Shown piece by piece: positions 43,672 through 52,594 of a DNA stretch of 55,282 bases. Under the pieces are notes generated by a model. That model was not told where the DNA came from. It saw only the letters and a program-made list of their open reading frames with translations, and ran no database searches. Numbering within the stretch: the first letter of the stretch is position 1; each line of letters begins with the position of its first letter. This stretch comes from Bacteroides sp. (GTDB lineage Bacteria > Bacteroidota > Bacteroidia > Bacteroidales > Muribaculaceae). Location of the stretch: the NCBI GenBank assembly GCA_014802425.1, contig JAAVCH010000022.1, positions 121,677 through 176,958 of the forward strand, read 5' to 3'. The position numbers and the translations under genes were made by a program.

Positions 43672-44621
43672 ACAGACATATCCTGACGCTCGCCACGGCG
43701 GTCATCGCCGCCACGGCCCTCTCATCCTGCCACCACAAGGACCTCATCTATGAATCCGAGCTCCGGCGCGAGACCGAAATCCGCTTCGACTGGAGCAACG
43801 CCCCCGATGCCGCCCCGGCATCGATGTCGGCATTCCTGTTCCGCCCCTCGGGACGCATGATACGCTTCGATTTCACCGACCGAGAAGGGGGTGAGGCCGA
43901 CCTCCCCGTCGGCACCTACAGCGGCATAGCCCTCAACAGCGACAACACCGACTGGGCGCTCCTCCGCAACACAGAGAGTGTCGACGACTTCGAGATAGCC
44001 ACACGCGACGTGACGTCCCTAACGGGAATGGAAATCGGCACACGGGCGCTCCCCCGCGCCGCCGGCACGGAAATCGAGCCGATCGTGGCCACTCCGGGCA
44101 GCCTCTGGTCAGCGCGCAGCGACAATATGGAGGTCACCGAAAAAGCCGGCAAGACGGTGCTGACGTTTTATCCGGAAGAGGTAGTGTGCCATTACACGGT
44201 CGACATCTACGGCGTAACCAACATCTCGGGCCTTACGGGCTCCGCCGTCGACGCCACGCTTTCCGGCATGTCGGGCGGATACCTTCACGGCAAGGGCACC
44301 CCCTCCGACTCCCGCGTGACGATGCCCATCAAGCTCATCGCCGACCTGTCGGACAAGGCCCTGCATGCGGAATTCCTCACCTTCGGCGAGAATCCATATA
44401 CTGATTACGACCATAAACTGACTGTCTACATAATCCTTTCCGACGGGTCAAAGCGTTATTATGTATATGACGTCACCGGCCAGGTGCGTAACGCCGCCGA
44501 CCCCCGCCACGTACACATAACGGTGCGCGGACTGAAACTGCCTGAAGCCACGGCCGACGGCGGAGGATTCGTACCGGAGGTCAACGACTGGGAAAGTGAA
44601 AACGTCGACCTGCAGATGTAG
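43668..44621 (+). CDS. DUF5119 fimbrial accessory lipoprotein
   Basis: This 317-residue lipoprotein has a clear lipobox (TALSSC, lipidated Cys21) followed by HHKDLIYESELRRETEIRFD, the typical N-terminus of DUF5119 proteins. Two beta-sandwich-like halves follow (RFDWSNAPDAAPASMSAFLF; then TVLTFYPEEVVCHYTVDIYG). It has the arrangement of FimB/Mfa2-type anchor proteins that limit fimbria length and attach the shaft to the outer membrane; that role is inferred from position and family. It overlaps the upstream gene by 4 bp and is followed by the fimbrillin gene after 53 bp. Confidence 0.85.
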   Translation: MNRHILTLATAVIAATALSSCHHKDLIYESELRRETEIRFDWSNAPDAAPASMSAFLFRPSGRMIRFDFTDREGGEADLPVGTYSGIALNSDNTDWALLRNTESVDDFEIATRDVTSLTGMEIGTRALPRAAGTEIEPIVATPGSLWSARSDNMEVTEKAGKTVLTFYPEEVVCHYTVDIYGVTNISGLTGSAVDATLSGMSGGYLHGKGTPSDSRVTMPIKLIADLSDKALHAEFLTFGENPYTDYDHKLTVYIILSDGSKRYYVYDVTGQVRNAADPRHVHITVRGLKLPEATADGGGFVPEVNDWESENVDLQM

Positions 44622-44674
44622 CACGGCCACAAGGGCGCCCCATGACGACAATCATATAAAAACATACTATAACT

Positions 44675-45730
44675 ATGAAAAAGACACTACTCATCCTTTC
44701 GGCGGCCGCCATGACGTTAGGCATGGCATCCTGCGCCAAAGACGAACCCATCAGCGTCAACGAAGGCGCGGCCATCAATTTCCGTCCCTCTCTGGGGACA
44801 CGCGCCACTGAGACTACCAACGCCAACCTGTCGGAAATCACCGTAGCCGGATTCATGGGCACGTCCCAGTACTTCAATCCCCTCCTTTTCACCAAGGCTT
44901 CAGACGGATATTTCGAATCCTCACCCGAATACAACTGGCCCGGCGACGACACCGAGCTTATATTCTACGCCTACTCTCCCGCCACCCCCGGAGGCACCGT
45001 CACCCTTACGCCCGACGCCAAGACACTCACAGGCTTCTCGCCCGCGGCCGACATAGCCTCGCAGGTGGACTTCATCACGGCCTCGGCGAGCGGCAAGCGC
45101 AGCGTCAACGAGACATCCGGCGTGCCCCTGACCTTCAACCATATGCTTTCGCAGATAGAAGTGCTGGCAAAGACCGACAACACAGCCTACACATATAAGG
45201 TGACAGGCGTGCGTATCGGCGAGAACGTATCCAAAGGGGACTTCGATTTCACCACTTCTTCCTGGACTCTCGGCACCGACAAGGCCTATTACGACGAGAC
45301 CTACACCACTCCGGTCACCCTCGGGGCGGCACCCGTGTCGGTGATGGGCACCGAAGGAGCCGCAATGCTCATTCCCCAGACGCTCACTCCGTGGGCGCCC
45401 GCGACCGACGCCTCCAACACCGCCGGGGGAGCCTACCTCGCCATCAGGCTCCAGATCAACACCACGGCCGGAGCGCAGGTGTACCCCTTCCCTTCCGACA
45501 CTCAGTGTGAGTGGGCCGCCATACCTATCGACAAATCCTGGGAACCCGGTAAGAAGTACGTCTATACGCTCGACCTCACCCATGGCGCCGGCTACGTAGA
45601 CCCCCACGACCCGCAGCCCGGCACTCCGGTGCTCGGCGGACCGATCGACTTCACGGTCAGCGTGGCCGACTGGACAGATTCAGCCCAGGACCTTCCCATG
45701 AATACAGGCGACGATAAGACAGCTGACTGA
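44675..45730 (+). CDS. Fimbrillin family (Mfa-like) lipoprotein, probable shaft subunit
   Basis: This 351-residue protein has a lipobox (LGMASC, Cys20) and the fimbrillin-type start AINFRPSLGTRATETTNANL, in which the arginine before ATETT may be the cleavage site that exposes the donor-strand groove. The body carries Mfa_like_1 features, including YNWPGDDTELIFYAYSPATP, LTFNHMLSQIEVLAKTDN and VTGVRIGENVSKGDFDF. In this family precursor lipoproteins are moved to the surface, cut after arginine and polymerised by strand exchange. The C-terminal strand FTVSVADWTDSAQDLPM fits the donor strand. The next gene starts at the last base of this stop codon (TGATG overlap). Confidence 0.88.
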   Translation: MKKTLLILSAAAMTLGMASCAKDEPISVNEGAAINFRPSLGTRATETTNANLSEITVAGFMGTSQYFNPLLFTKASDGYFESSPEYNWPGDDTELIFYAYSPATPGGTVTLTPDAKTLTGFSPAADIASQVDFITASASGKRSVNETSGVPLTFNHMLSQIEVLAKTDNTAYTYKVTGVRIGENVSKGDFDFTTSSWTLGTDKAYYDETYTTPVTLGAAPVSVMGTEGAAMLIPQTLTPWAPATDASNTAGGAYLAIRLQINTTAGAQVYPFPSDTQCEWAAIPIDKSWEPGKKYVYTLDLTHGAGYVDPHDPQPGTPVLGGPIDFTVSVADWTDSAQDLPMNTGDDKTAD

Positions 45731-48282
45731 TGAGCCCGGGAACCCTCCATAGAATACCATTGCTCGCGCCGGTGCTCCTCATGGTGCTCGGCGCGTGCTC
45801 CGACGACCGGCTATCCGACCTGTCGGCCGACGGAAGACGCATCATGTTCGATGTGGCGGCAGAGTCGATGGCCACAGCCGCCACACGCACGGAGCATACC
45901 CCCTCAGTGACCCCTCTCAAAGGCGGGGAGCGGGAACTGTATCTTGTGGCAAGGGTATCGGAGGGTATCGACACCGGTACACGCGGAGCCTCCACCCGGG
46001 GCATCCCCCTGGACTCTTCGACCATCGGCTCTTTCGGCGTCTACGCCCGACGCGCTGACGAAGACGCCGACGGGCTGCCCGACTATATGCGCAATGTGGA
46101 GGTGACACGCGCCGACGCATGGACACCGGCCGAGGAATACCTATGGCCCGGCGACGCCTCACTCTGCTTCACTGCGTATTCCCCCTACCGAGCCGCAGGG
46201 GAATCCGAAGGGATAACCTCCCTTCCGTCCGACGGCGCCCCGGGCGCCATCGGATACGTCACTCCCGCCGACGTGGCCTCGCAGGAAGACCTTATGTACG
46301 CCACCCCCGCCGAAGCATCCGCCTCCCCCTGCGCGCTGACATTCAACCACGCCCTTACGGCCATCCGCTTCGCCGCAGGCTCCGAACTGACGCCATGCAC
46401 CGTCAAGAGCGTCACCATATCGGGGGCGGCCTCCTCCGGCACACTCGACATCCGCACGGGCGCCTGGTCGGACCTCGCCTCGCCATCCTCCTTCTCGGTG
46501 GCGCCCGGGGTAAGCCTCACAGCCGCCGACGGCTCGGAATACGTAGCGCCCGGCGCCGACATCACGTCGGCCTCCGAGGCTTTCCTGCTTATCCCGCAGT
46601 CGCCCGGGGAGGACGCCGAGGTCACCGTCACGGTGGATTTCGACGGCACGGAGACCACCCTTACGGCCTCCCTCGGGGGGCAGACGTGGGAAGCGGGCCA
46701 CACGGTCACCTACCGTATATCGGCCAATCCGGCCTCCGACTCGCTGACCCTTGACGTGACCGGCACTTTTGACTCCCCCTATACGGGCACGGCCCTCCCC
46801 TTCGAGATAAAGAGCCATTACACCGCCGCTGACGGAACGGAGTCACCGGTGAGCTGGACGGCCGAATTCGTGGATGCCGACGGTAACGCCACATCCACTC
46901 CGGCATGGATCGCGTCGATGCCCGTGCAGGGAGAGGGTGACCTGTCGGGGACGATAGCCACACAGCTCAACGACATAATATTCCTCGCGATGAGCGACCC
47001 TACGGCCAAGCTTCAGGCAGCCGCCGACATCAACTCCACCTCGGGCCGCACACCCTACAACCTTTCCTCCTCGACCGGCGACGCCACGGTAGAGAATACG
47101 GCCAACACGTACATCATATCCGCTCCCGGCTCCTACAGCCTGCCGCTGGTGTACGGCAACGCCATAGAGAACTCCGCCCCCAACACGAAGGCATACACCT
47201 CCACTTCGCACAACCGGTATGCGCTGAAGACATTCGTCAACCATCTCAACCAGGGGATCACCGACCCGTACATCTACAACAATTCCGGCTGCACGCCGGC
47301 CGGCGCCGAACTGATATGGGAGGACGAGCTCAACCTCATACGCGACGTGGCCCTTTCGGCCGACGGACATACACTCACGTTCGACGTGCCGCACAACACG
47401 ATCCGTCAGGGTAACGCGATAGTGGCCGTGACGGATGCGGACGGCAACGTGATGTGGAGCTGGCAGCTATGGATCACCGACTTCAATCCCTCCGAGGGAC
47501 TGCTCACCGTCAAGGGGACGTCGACTGAAATCCGGGTATGGCCGGAGAATGTGGGGTATGTCTCAGAGGGTGACAGGGTGAGGTTTCCCGAGGCGTCAGT
47601 CAGGGTGCGCTTCACTCAGACCGGAGTGCCTGACGGCATGACGCCCCTCTCCAGGACAATCACGCTGACACAAAGCGGCACAGAGATCGACACCCCTGAA
47701 TGCAATACATTCTACCAGTGGGGGCGCAAGGATCCGATGATGTCGGCTGTGAAGCAATGGTACGACGCGTCGCATCAGGAGATAACGACCCTGCCTGACG
47801 CCTACATCACCCAGACGCTGACCGACGACACACTGCTTCCGCAGTGGTGGATACGCAATCCGCAGACCATGATGCTGGCCGCCCACGACACACGCTACAG
47901 CTACACCAACCTATGGGACGCCAACCTTTCCTCCACCTCTACGGTGAAGACCGTCTACGACCCGTGTCCCGCCGGGGCGAAAGTGCCACAGGCCGATGAA
48001 TACAAGAATCTTCAGACGGCCTATACAATGACGGCCGGCCCCGGCAGAACGTTTCTCGTGACCCCGTCACAGGGTGGCGACACGCTTACGTTCCACACCT
48101 TAGGCTACCGTACGGGCAGTTCGGGCAGATGGTCCGGCGCCGGCACAGTGGCCGATATATGGCTCTGCACGGCCATGACCACACGCCTGAACGCCGCCTG
48201 CATCGTGGTGAACTCCTCCCGCTTCGCCTCCCAGACCAATCCACCCTACCATGCCTTCTCCATTCGCCCCATGGCGGAGTAG
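45730..48282 (+). CDS. Large fimbrillin-like lipoprotein with FISUMP/lectin-like C-terminus, probable tip adhesin
   Basis: This 850-residue protein has a lipobox (MVLGAC, Cys23) and an Mfa-like fimbrillin domain to about residue 345 (EEYLWPGDASLCFTAYSPYR, CALTFNHALTAIRFAAGSEL). A long middle region follows to about 650. The C-terminus from about 655 is a compact domain with NTFYQWGRKDPM, TVYDPCPAGAKVPQADEY, LGYRTGSSGRW and the closing AFSIRPM; this is the Fibrobacter major paralogous (FISUMP) or C-type-lectin-like fold found at the ends of some Bacteroidales fimbriae. Fusion of the two suggests a tip adhesin that caps the fimbria. It is the last gene of the operon. Confidence 0.85.
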   Translation: MSPGTLHRIPLLAPVLLMVLGACSDDRLSDLSADGRRIMFDVAAESMATAATRTEHTPSVTPLKGGERELYLVARVSEGIDTGTRGASTRGIPLDSSTIGSFGVYARRADEDADGLPDYMRNVEVTRADAWTPAEEYLWPGDASLCFTAYSPYRAAGESEGITSLPSDGAPGAIGYVTPADVASQEDLMYATPAEASASPCALTFNHALTAIRFAAGSELTPCTVKSVTISGAASSGTLDIRTGAWSDLASPSSFSVAPGVSLTAADGSEYVAPGADITSASEAFLLIPQSPGEDAEVTVTVDFDGTETTLTASLGGQTWEAGHTVTYRISANPASDSLTLDVTGTFDSPYTGTALPFEIKSHYTAADGTESPVSWTAEFVDADGNATSTPAWIASMPVQGEGDLSGTIATQLNDIIFLAMSDPTAKLQAAADINSTSGRTPYNLSSSTGDATVENTANTYIISAPGSYSLPLVYGNAIENSAPNTKAYTSTSHNRYALKTFVNHLNQGITDPYIYNNSGCTPAGAELIWEDELNLIRDVALSADGHTLTFDVPHNTIRQGNAIVAVTDADGNVMWSWQLWITDFNPSEGLLTVKGTSTEIRVWPENVGYVSEGDRVRFPEASVRVRFTQTGVPDGMTPLSRTITLTQSGTEIDTPECNTFYQWGRKDPMMSAVKQWYDASHQEITTLPDAYITQTLTDDTLLPQWWIRNPQTMMLAAHDTRYSYTNLWDANLSSTSTVKTVYDPCPAGAKVPQADEYKNLQTAYTMTAGPGRTFLVTPSQGGDTLTFHTLGYRTGSSGRWSGAGTVADIWLCTAMTTRLNAACIVVNSSRFASQTNPPYHAFSIRPMAE

Positions 48283-48299
48283 GCAGAGAGGACCGAGGG

Positions 48300-48629
48300 T
48301 CAGCGGTCGGGTTGCTGGAGAGCCGTGGCGAGGTCGGGACGCACGATGCGGATGGTGCTCATGAAAGCGGAGTCATAGGCCTGCCGGCAACGCTGCCGGT
48401 TGGCTATGGTGTACTCCGACCGACGGGCATTGGCGTGGAGTATGGCGTCGTGGAACTCCATGGAGTCACGGAACTCCATGTTGACTATGCGGCGGGCGTC
48501 AGAGCGGCCCGCCATTAAGGCTGCCTCGATCTGGGCCGTGGTCTCTTCGCTTTGCTCGATCTGCTTGGCTTCCTTGCTGCCGCAGGCGGCGAGGGCCAGT
48601 GTAAACAATATGGGTAAAAGGCGTTTCAT
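48300..48629 (-). CDS. Small lipoprotein of unknown function
   Basis: This 109-residue protein has a textbook lipoprotein signal (MKRLLPILFTLALAACGSKE, Cys16) and an alpha-helical charged body (EQSEETTAQIEAALMAGRSD, RQAYDSAFMSTIRIVRPDL). No family was recognised. The ATG at 48629 is used; the open frame extends two codons further to a TTG. It converges with the fimbrial operon with 17 bp between stops and lies downstream of the S9 peptidase gene, from which a strong hairpin separates it. Confidence 0.7.
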   Translation of the reverse strand: MKRLLPILFTLALAACGSKEAKQIEQSEETTAQIEAALMAGRSDARRIVNMEFRDSMEFHDAILHANARRSEYTIANRQRCRQAYDSAFMSTIRIVRPDLATALQQPDR

Positions 48630-48646
48630 TTTCAATAGGATAGAAT

Positions 48647-48691
48647 GATTCCGGAGAACGTTGCGTACCGAAGCGCTGGTTCTCCGGAATC
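48647..48691 (-). terminator. Terminator-like hairpin after the S9 peptidase gene
   Basis: A perfect 13-bp stem, GATTCCGGAGAAC (48647-48659) and GTTCTCCGGAATC (48679-48691), has a 19-nt loop. No long T-run follows, so it may be partial. Confidence 0.6.
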
Positions 48692-48723
48692 AGTGTTTAA
48701 TTATTCGGGATTACGTCAAGGGC

Positions 48724-51288
48724 CTATTTCTTGTAGATGGAGTCCCACCAGCGGGAATCCCCTTTGAGCCATTTTTCAAACCATGCCATGATGGTGGCGT
48801 GCCACTCCTTGCGCTGTTCGAAATCCACAACCACGTGGTCCGACCCCTGGACGGTGATGAACTCCACCGGACGGTTGAGGAGGCGCAGGGCGTTGTAGAG
48901 CTGTATCGACTCTCCGATGGGCACATTGGTGTCGACCGTGCCGTGCAGCAGAAGCAGGGGCGTGTGTATCCTGTCGGCGTGGAAGAGCGGCGAGTTCTCG
49001 GTGAATAGCTTGGGATTGTTCCAGGGATATGAACGAGCCGCAGCCACTGAGTTGTAGGAGTATCCCCAGAAGCCCTCGCCCCAGTAGGACGTGATGTTGG
49101 AGATGCCGGCATGCGATACGGCGGCGGCGAAGATGTCGGTCTTCGTCTGAAGAAGCTGGGTCATGAAGCCTCCGTAGCTGGCTCCCATGCATCCGATCTT
49201 ATCGGCGTCCACGTAGGGATGCGTGCGGCAGAACTCCTTGACGCCGTAGATGATCTCGTCGGCCGTATAGTCGCCCCAGGCATTGACGTGGCGTGCGGAG
49301 AATTCCTGGCCGTAGCCCGTGGTGCCGGAGGGATTGAGCACATACACCACATAGCCGCGTGAGGCGAGCAGCTGCGGGGTGTAGGGATGGTAGTTGACGT
49401 GGTTGGACGGAGCCGTGCCGCCGTAGTAATACACAATCGCGGGGTATTTCTTCTCGGGAGAGAAATCGGGCGGCAGGGTCACGGTGCCCTCCACGAGCGT
49501 GCCGTCGGGGGCGGTGAAGTTCCAGTAGTCGTACTCGCCGAAGTCGTAGGATTTCAGAAGGTCGGCCATGGGGTCGGCTATGAGGGAGGTCTTGCCGCTG
49601 CGCATGTCGCGCACGTAGGCGCGCCCCATATACGTGTACGACATACCCGTATATGCCACATAGTCACCCTTACGGGAAGCCACGCTGTAGTCGCGGATGA
49701 AGTCGACTTCGGCAGGCACCCGGGTGATCCTGTCGGTGGCGGGATCGAGAGTGTAGAGGTGCAGGTCGAAGCCGTCCTCCCCGAGGAAATAGATGCGGTT
49801 GTCGCCGGGATTCCATTTTGCGTTGTTCTTGATCGAGGGATTGAAGTCGCGGGTGACGGCGCGCACCTTGCCCGAGGCTATGTCCATGATGTATCCCTGG
49901 ATGTCGAAGTCGTTGCCCCAGTCGAACTTGCCGGCGTTGAGTCCGATGCCTCCGAATGCGTTGGGCCCCGCCATTATGAACAGCTGCTTCGCATCGGGGG
50001 AATAGACGGCTCCCACCATTGAGGCGTCGGTGCCGCGTATGGTGTCGGTCTTAAGTGTATTGACGTCGAGCTGGATGAGGTGGTTCTGATAGAAAGGGAA
50101 CTCTTCGGGAGTCTCGCGTGAGGATGTGTAGAGAATTTTGTCACCCTTGGGGGATATGTCGGTCATGTAGGTGGAGCCGCCTCCGTATGTGAGCGGCACG
50201 GGCATCCCCTTAAGCTCCCCTTTCAGGCGCACCATGCTGAGATAGGCGCGGTCCCGGTTGCCGGGCTGGCGGTCGTCGGGGCTGGTGACACGGCGCATTA
50301 TGCCGGATTCGGGGGTACCTTCCTTTTGGGTGTAGTAGACGATGTAGTCCTCGTTGGGCGACATCACGTAGTCGGCCGCCTCCTCAGGTATACCTTCGGC
50401 CAGCACGCCGCGCTTCTGCGTGGCCGGTTCGAGGGTCTCGATGTCGAATGTGCCGTCCTTGCGGCTGCGGTTGTGGATGAGCGTGGCCGGACGGCTTGGG
50501 AGCCACTCGTAGCCGGTGCCGATGTTTTCGATCACGGTCCGGTTCGATGCCGTCTCCACGACCGACATCGTGGTCGATGTCGAGAGCGAATCAAAGGAAT
50601 CGGTGGCCCGGATGAGGATGTATTTTCCATCGGGCGAGAGAGTGGCCTGCGCTATGCGCGGGCCCTCTCCCATCGTATGGAGGTTGAAGTACTGTTTCGT
50701 GTCGGGTCCCTGGATGATGACGGTTTCCTCGTATCCCTCGTCGGGAATCAGCTCCACGTCTATCGAGCCGGGAGCGCCGTCGGAAAGGAGGCGTATCTCC
50801 ACAAGGGCGTCCTGCATGGGCTGGAGGGTGAGGGCTCCTTCGGCGGGAGAGGCCACACTGTCCTGAGTGGTCTTCGAGAGGACTTCGGCGCCGTTGACGA
50901 ACGCCTTGAAGCGGCCGGGAGCGGAGACCTTGAGCTTCCCCTTGAAGAAGGATGCGGGGCGCACCGAGGAGTACATCCTCTGCATCGTCAGGCCCGTGCC
51001 GCCGGCGGGAGCTCCGAGCGAATAGTGTCCGGCCGAGTCGGGGAGCACCGTAGTGTAGTCCTGCGCCTGGCGACGGAGGTTGAAGCGGGTGAGCGCGGGC
51101 ATACGGTCGAGCATCTGCGCGAGGTCGAGGGGATTCTCGGAGCTGACCGAGTCGGGCTTGGCCGGCACGGGTAGATGAAGCGGCTTCCCCGCCCGCAGGG
51201 GGGTCAGGGGCACCGTCGCCGCAGAAGCGGCGACAGCCGCCAGAGACAAGGCTCCGGCAGCTGTCAGCGAAATAAGGTGTATTCTCAT
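48724..51288 (-). CDS. Secreted S9 family prolyl oligopeptidase
   Basis: This 854-residue serine peptidase has a signal peptide (MRIHLISLTAAGALSLAAVA), a beta-propeller-like middle (about 200-590, with repeats such as SPDGKYILIRA, SPNEDYIVYYTQ and SPKGDKILYTSS) and a C-terminal alpha/beta-hydrolase domain. The catalytic triad is Ser704 in GASYGGFMTQL, Asp786 in LHGTVDTNVP and His818 in GSDHVVVDF. The family cleaves short peptides, often dipeptidyl or after proline; the enzyme would act in the periplasm or at the surface on imported peptides. The gene is separated from the FKBP gene upstream by 58 bp on the same strand. Confidence 0.92.
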   Translation of the reverse strand: MRIHLISLTAAGALSLAAVAASAATVPLTPLRAGKPLHLPVPAKPDSVSSENPLDLAQMLDRMPALTRFNLRRQAQDYTTVLPDSAGHYSLGAPAGGTGLTMQRMYSSVRPASFFKGKLKVSAPGRFKAFVNGAEVLSKTTQDSVASPAEGALTLQPMQDALVEIRLLSDGAPGSIDVELIPDEGYEETVIIQGPDTKQYFNLHTMGEGPRIAQATLSPDGKYILIRATDSFDSLSTSTTMSVVETASNRTVIENIGTGYEWLPSRPATLIHNRSRKDGTFDIETLEPATQKRGVLAEGIPEEAADYVMSPNEDYIVYYTQKEGTPESGIMRRVTSPDDRQPGNRDRAYLSMVRLKGELKGMPVPLTYGGGSTYMTDISPKGDKILYTSSRETPEEFPFYQNHLIQLDVNTLKTDTIRGTDASMVGAVYSPDAKQLFIMAGPNAFGGIGLNAGKFDWGNDFDIQGYIMDIASGKVRAVTRDFNPSIKNNAKWNPGDNRIYFLGEDGFDLHLYTLDPATDRITRVPAEVDFIRDYSVASRKGDYVAYTGMSYTYMGRAYVRDMRSGKTSLIADPMADLLKSYDFGEYDYWNFTAPDGTLVEGTVTLPPDFSPEKKYPAIVYYYGGTAPSNHVNYHPYTPQLLASRGYVVYVLNPSGTTGYGQEFSARHVNAWGDYTADEIIYGVKEFCRTHPYVDADKIGCMGASYGGFMTQLLQTKTDIFAAAVSHAGISNITSYWGEGFWGYSYNSVAAARSYPWNNPKLFTENSPLFHADRIHTPLLLLHGTVDTNVPIGESIQLYNALRLLNRPVEFITVQGSDHVVVDFEQRKEWHATIMAWFEKWLKGDSRWWDSIYKK

Positions 51289-51346
51289 GATGATGGGGAT
51301 TTGGAGAATTGGTTAGGTCATATCATCGGGGTGCGCAGGAGGCCTG

Positions 51347-51907
51347 TCAGGGCACCTCGTAACGGGGAATCGACACGAGTTCAATCGTGTAGACCAGCGT
51401 GGAGTAAGCCGGAATCGTGCCGTTGTTCACCTTTCCGTACGCGCTCACGGCCGGCATTATGGCGGTGACTTTGTCGCCGACCTTCATCTGCGTCAGGGCC
51501 GCCCAGAAGCCCACGATGTTGTCGTTCGGGCGGCACTGGTAGATGCTGTCGCCGTAGGAGGCGCGTGCCGAATAGGAGTCGGAGATGCGTGTGCCGTCGA
51601 TATTGTCGAGGGCGTACTTCACGCGCACCACGGAGTTGTCCATCGGCGAGAGGGATGATGCGGTAGAGAAGCGGTCGTTCTCCCATTTGAGGAGCACGAA
51701 GGCATCGGGGGCCCAGGCCGGGGCATAACGTGTGTACACGGGCTGTCCGAGTCCGTCACGCTCCATCTCTTTATCGGCCACGAACTTCGTGTTGCGCTGT
51801 TCCCATTCGTTGTAGTCGATGTCGTCGTCTTTAAGACACGAGCTCAGAAACGCGGGAGCCAGCACAAGCATGGCCAGGGCCGACGGTATGGCGGAGGTTA
51901 TTTTCAT
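51347..51907 (-). CDS. FKBP-type peptidyl-prolyl isomerase lipoprotein
   Basis: This 186-residue lipoprotein has a lipobox (FLSSC, Cys24) followed by an acidic linker and an FKBP domain from about 90. The domain has VRVKYALDNIDGTRISDSYS, WAALTQMKVGDKVTAIMPAV then SAYGK, and STLVYTIELVSIP, the usual FKBP core. The classic aromatic active-site residues are only partly conserved, so activity is likely but not certain. It would help fold envelope proteins. It lies 47 bp downstream of lemA and 58 bp upstream of the S9 peptidase, all on the minus strand, so the three may be one operon. Confidence 0.85.
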   Translation of the reverse strand: MKITSAIPSALAMLVLAPAFLSSCLKDDDIDYNEWEQRNTKFVADKEMERDGLGQPVYTRYAPAWAPDAFVLLKWENDRFSTASSLSPMDNSVVRVKYALDNIDGTRISDSYSARASYGDSIYQCRPNDNIVGFWAALTQMKVGDKVTAIMPAVSAYGKVNNGTIPAYSTLVYTIELVSIPRYEVP

Positions 51908-51954
51908 TCGGGTTTGTGTTGCTTTCGAAAATTACGCGATACGCCGGAGGCGGG

Positions 51955-52545
51955 TCAGAACTTGACTTCGGGAGCCTTTTCGGCGCCTGTCTCGGCCTTG
52001 AACTGGGGCTTCGGCTTGAAGCCGAACCATCCGGCATAGATATTGGTCGGGAACTTCTTGATGGCCGTATTGTAGTCGCGCACCTGCTCCGTATAGTTGC
52101 GGCGGGCGATCGTGATGCGGTTCTCGGTGCCTTCGAGCTGCGTCTGAAGGTTCATGAAGTTCTCGTTGGCTTTGAGGTCGGGGTACGCCTCGGTGACGCT
52201 GAGCAACGACTTGAGGGCCTGGCTGAGCTCGTTCTGCGCCTGTTGGAAGCGGGCGAGCGTCTCTTCGTCGAGATTGTCGGCGTCGATGGTGATGGAGGTG
52301 GCCTTGGCGCGGGCCTCCGTCACCTTGACAAGGGTCTCCTCCTCGTGGGTGGAGTATCCCTTGACGGTATTGACGAGGTTGGGGATCAGGTCGGCGCGGC
52401 GCTGGTACTGGTTCTCGACTTCGGCCCATGCCTGGTCCACTCCCTGCTGTTCCTCAACGAGTGAGTTGTAGTTGCAGGACGTGAGTGTCGAGGCTCCCGT
52501 CATGAGGGCCATGGCGCACAACAGGCGCATGATTGCTTTCTTCAT
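51955..52545 (-). CDS. lemA: LemA family lipoprotein
   Basis: This 196-residue protein has a lipobox (STLTSC, Cys24) and the LemA core of long helices (QAWAEVENQYQRRADLIPNL, VNTVKGYSTHEEETL, YPDLKANENFMNLQTQLEGT, ENRITIARRNYTEQVRDYNT), with the family's conserved PNL and NRI motifs. LemA proteins sit at the envelope with poorly known functions and are often coupled to membrane proteases or stress. The C-terminus GWFGFKPKPQFKAETGAEKA is typical. It is between glyQS and the FKBP gene on the minus strand. Confidence 0.93.
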   Translation of the reverse strand: MKKAIMRLLCAMALMTGASTLTSCNYNSLVEEQQGVDQAWAEVENQYQRRADLIPNLVNTVKGYSTHEEETLVKVTEARAKATSITIDADNLDEETLARFQQAQNELSQALKSLLSVTEAYPDLKANENFMNLQTQLEGTENRITIARRNYTEQVRDYNTAIKKFPTNIYAGWFGFKPKPQFKAETGAEKAPEVKF

Positions 52546-52594
52546 AGTGTCAGGGGTATTATATTGATGTAATCCCCCTCCGGTCCCTGAGAGG

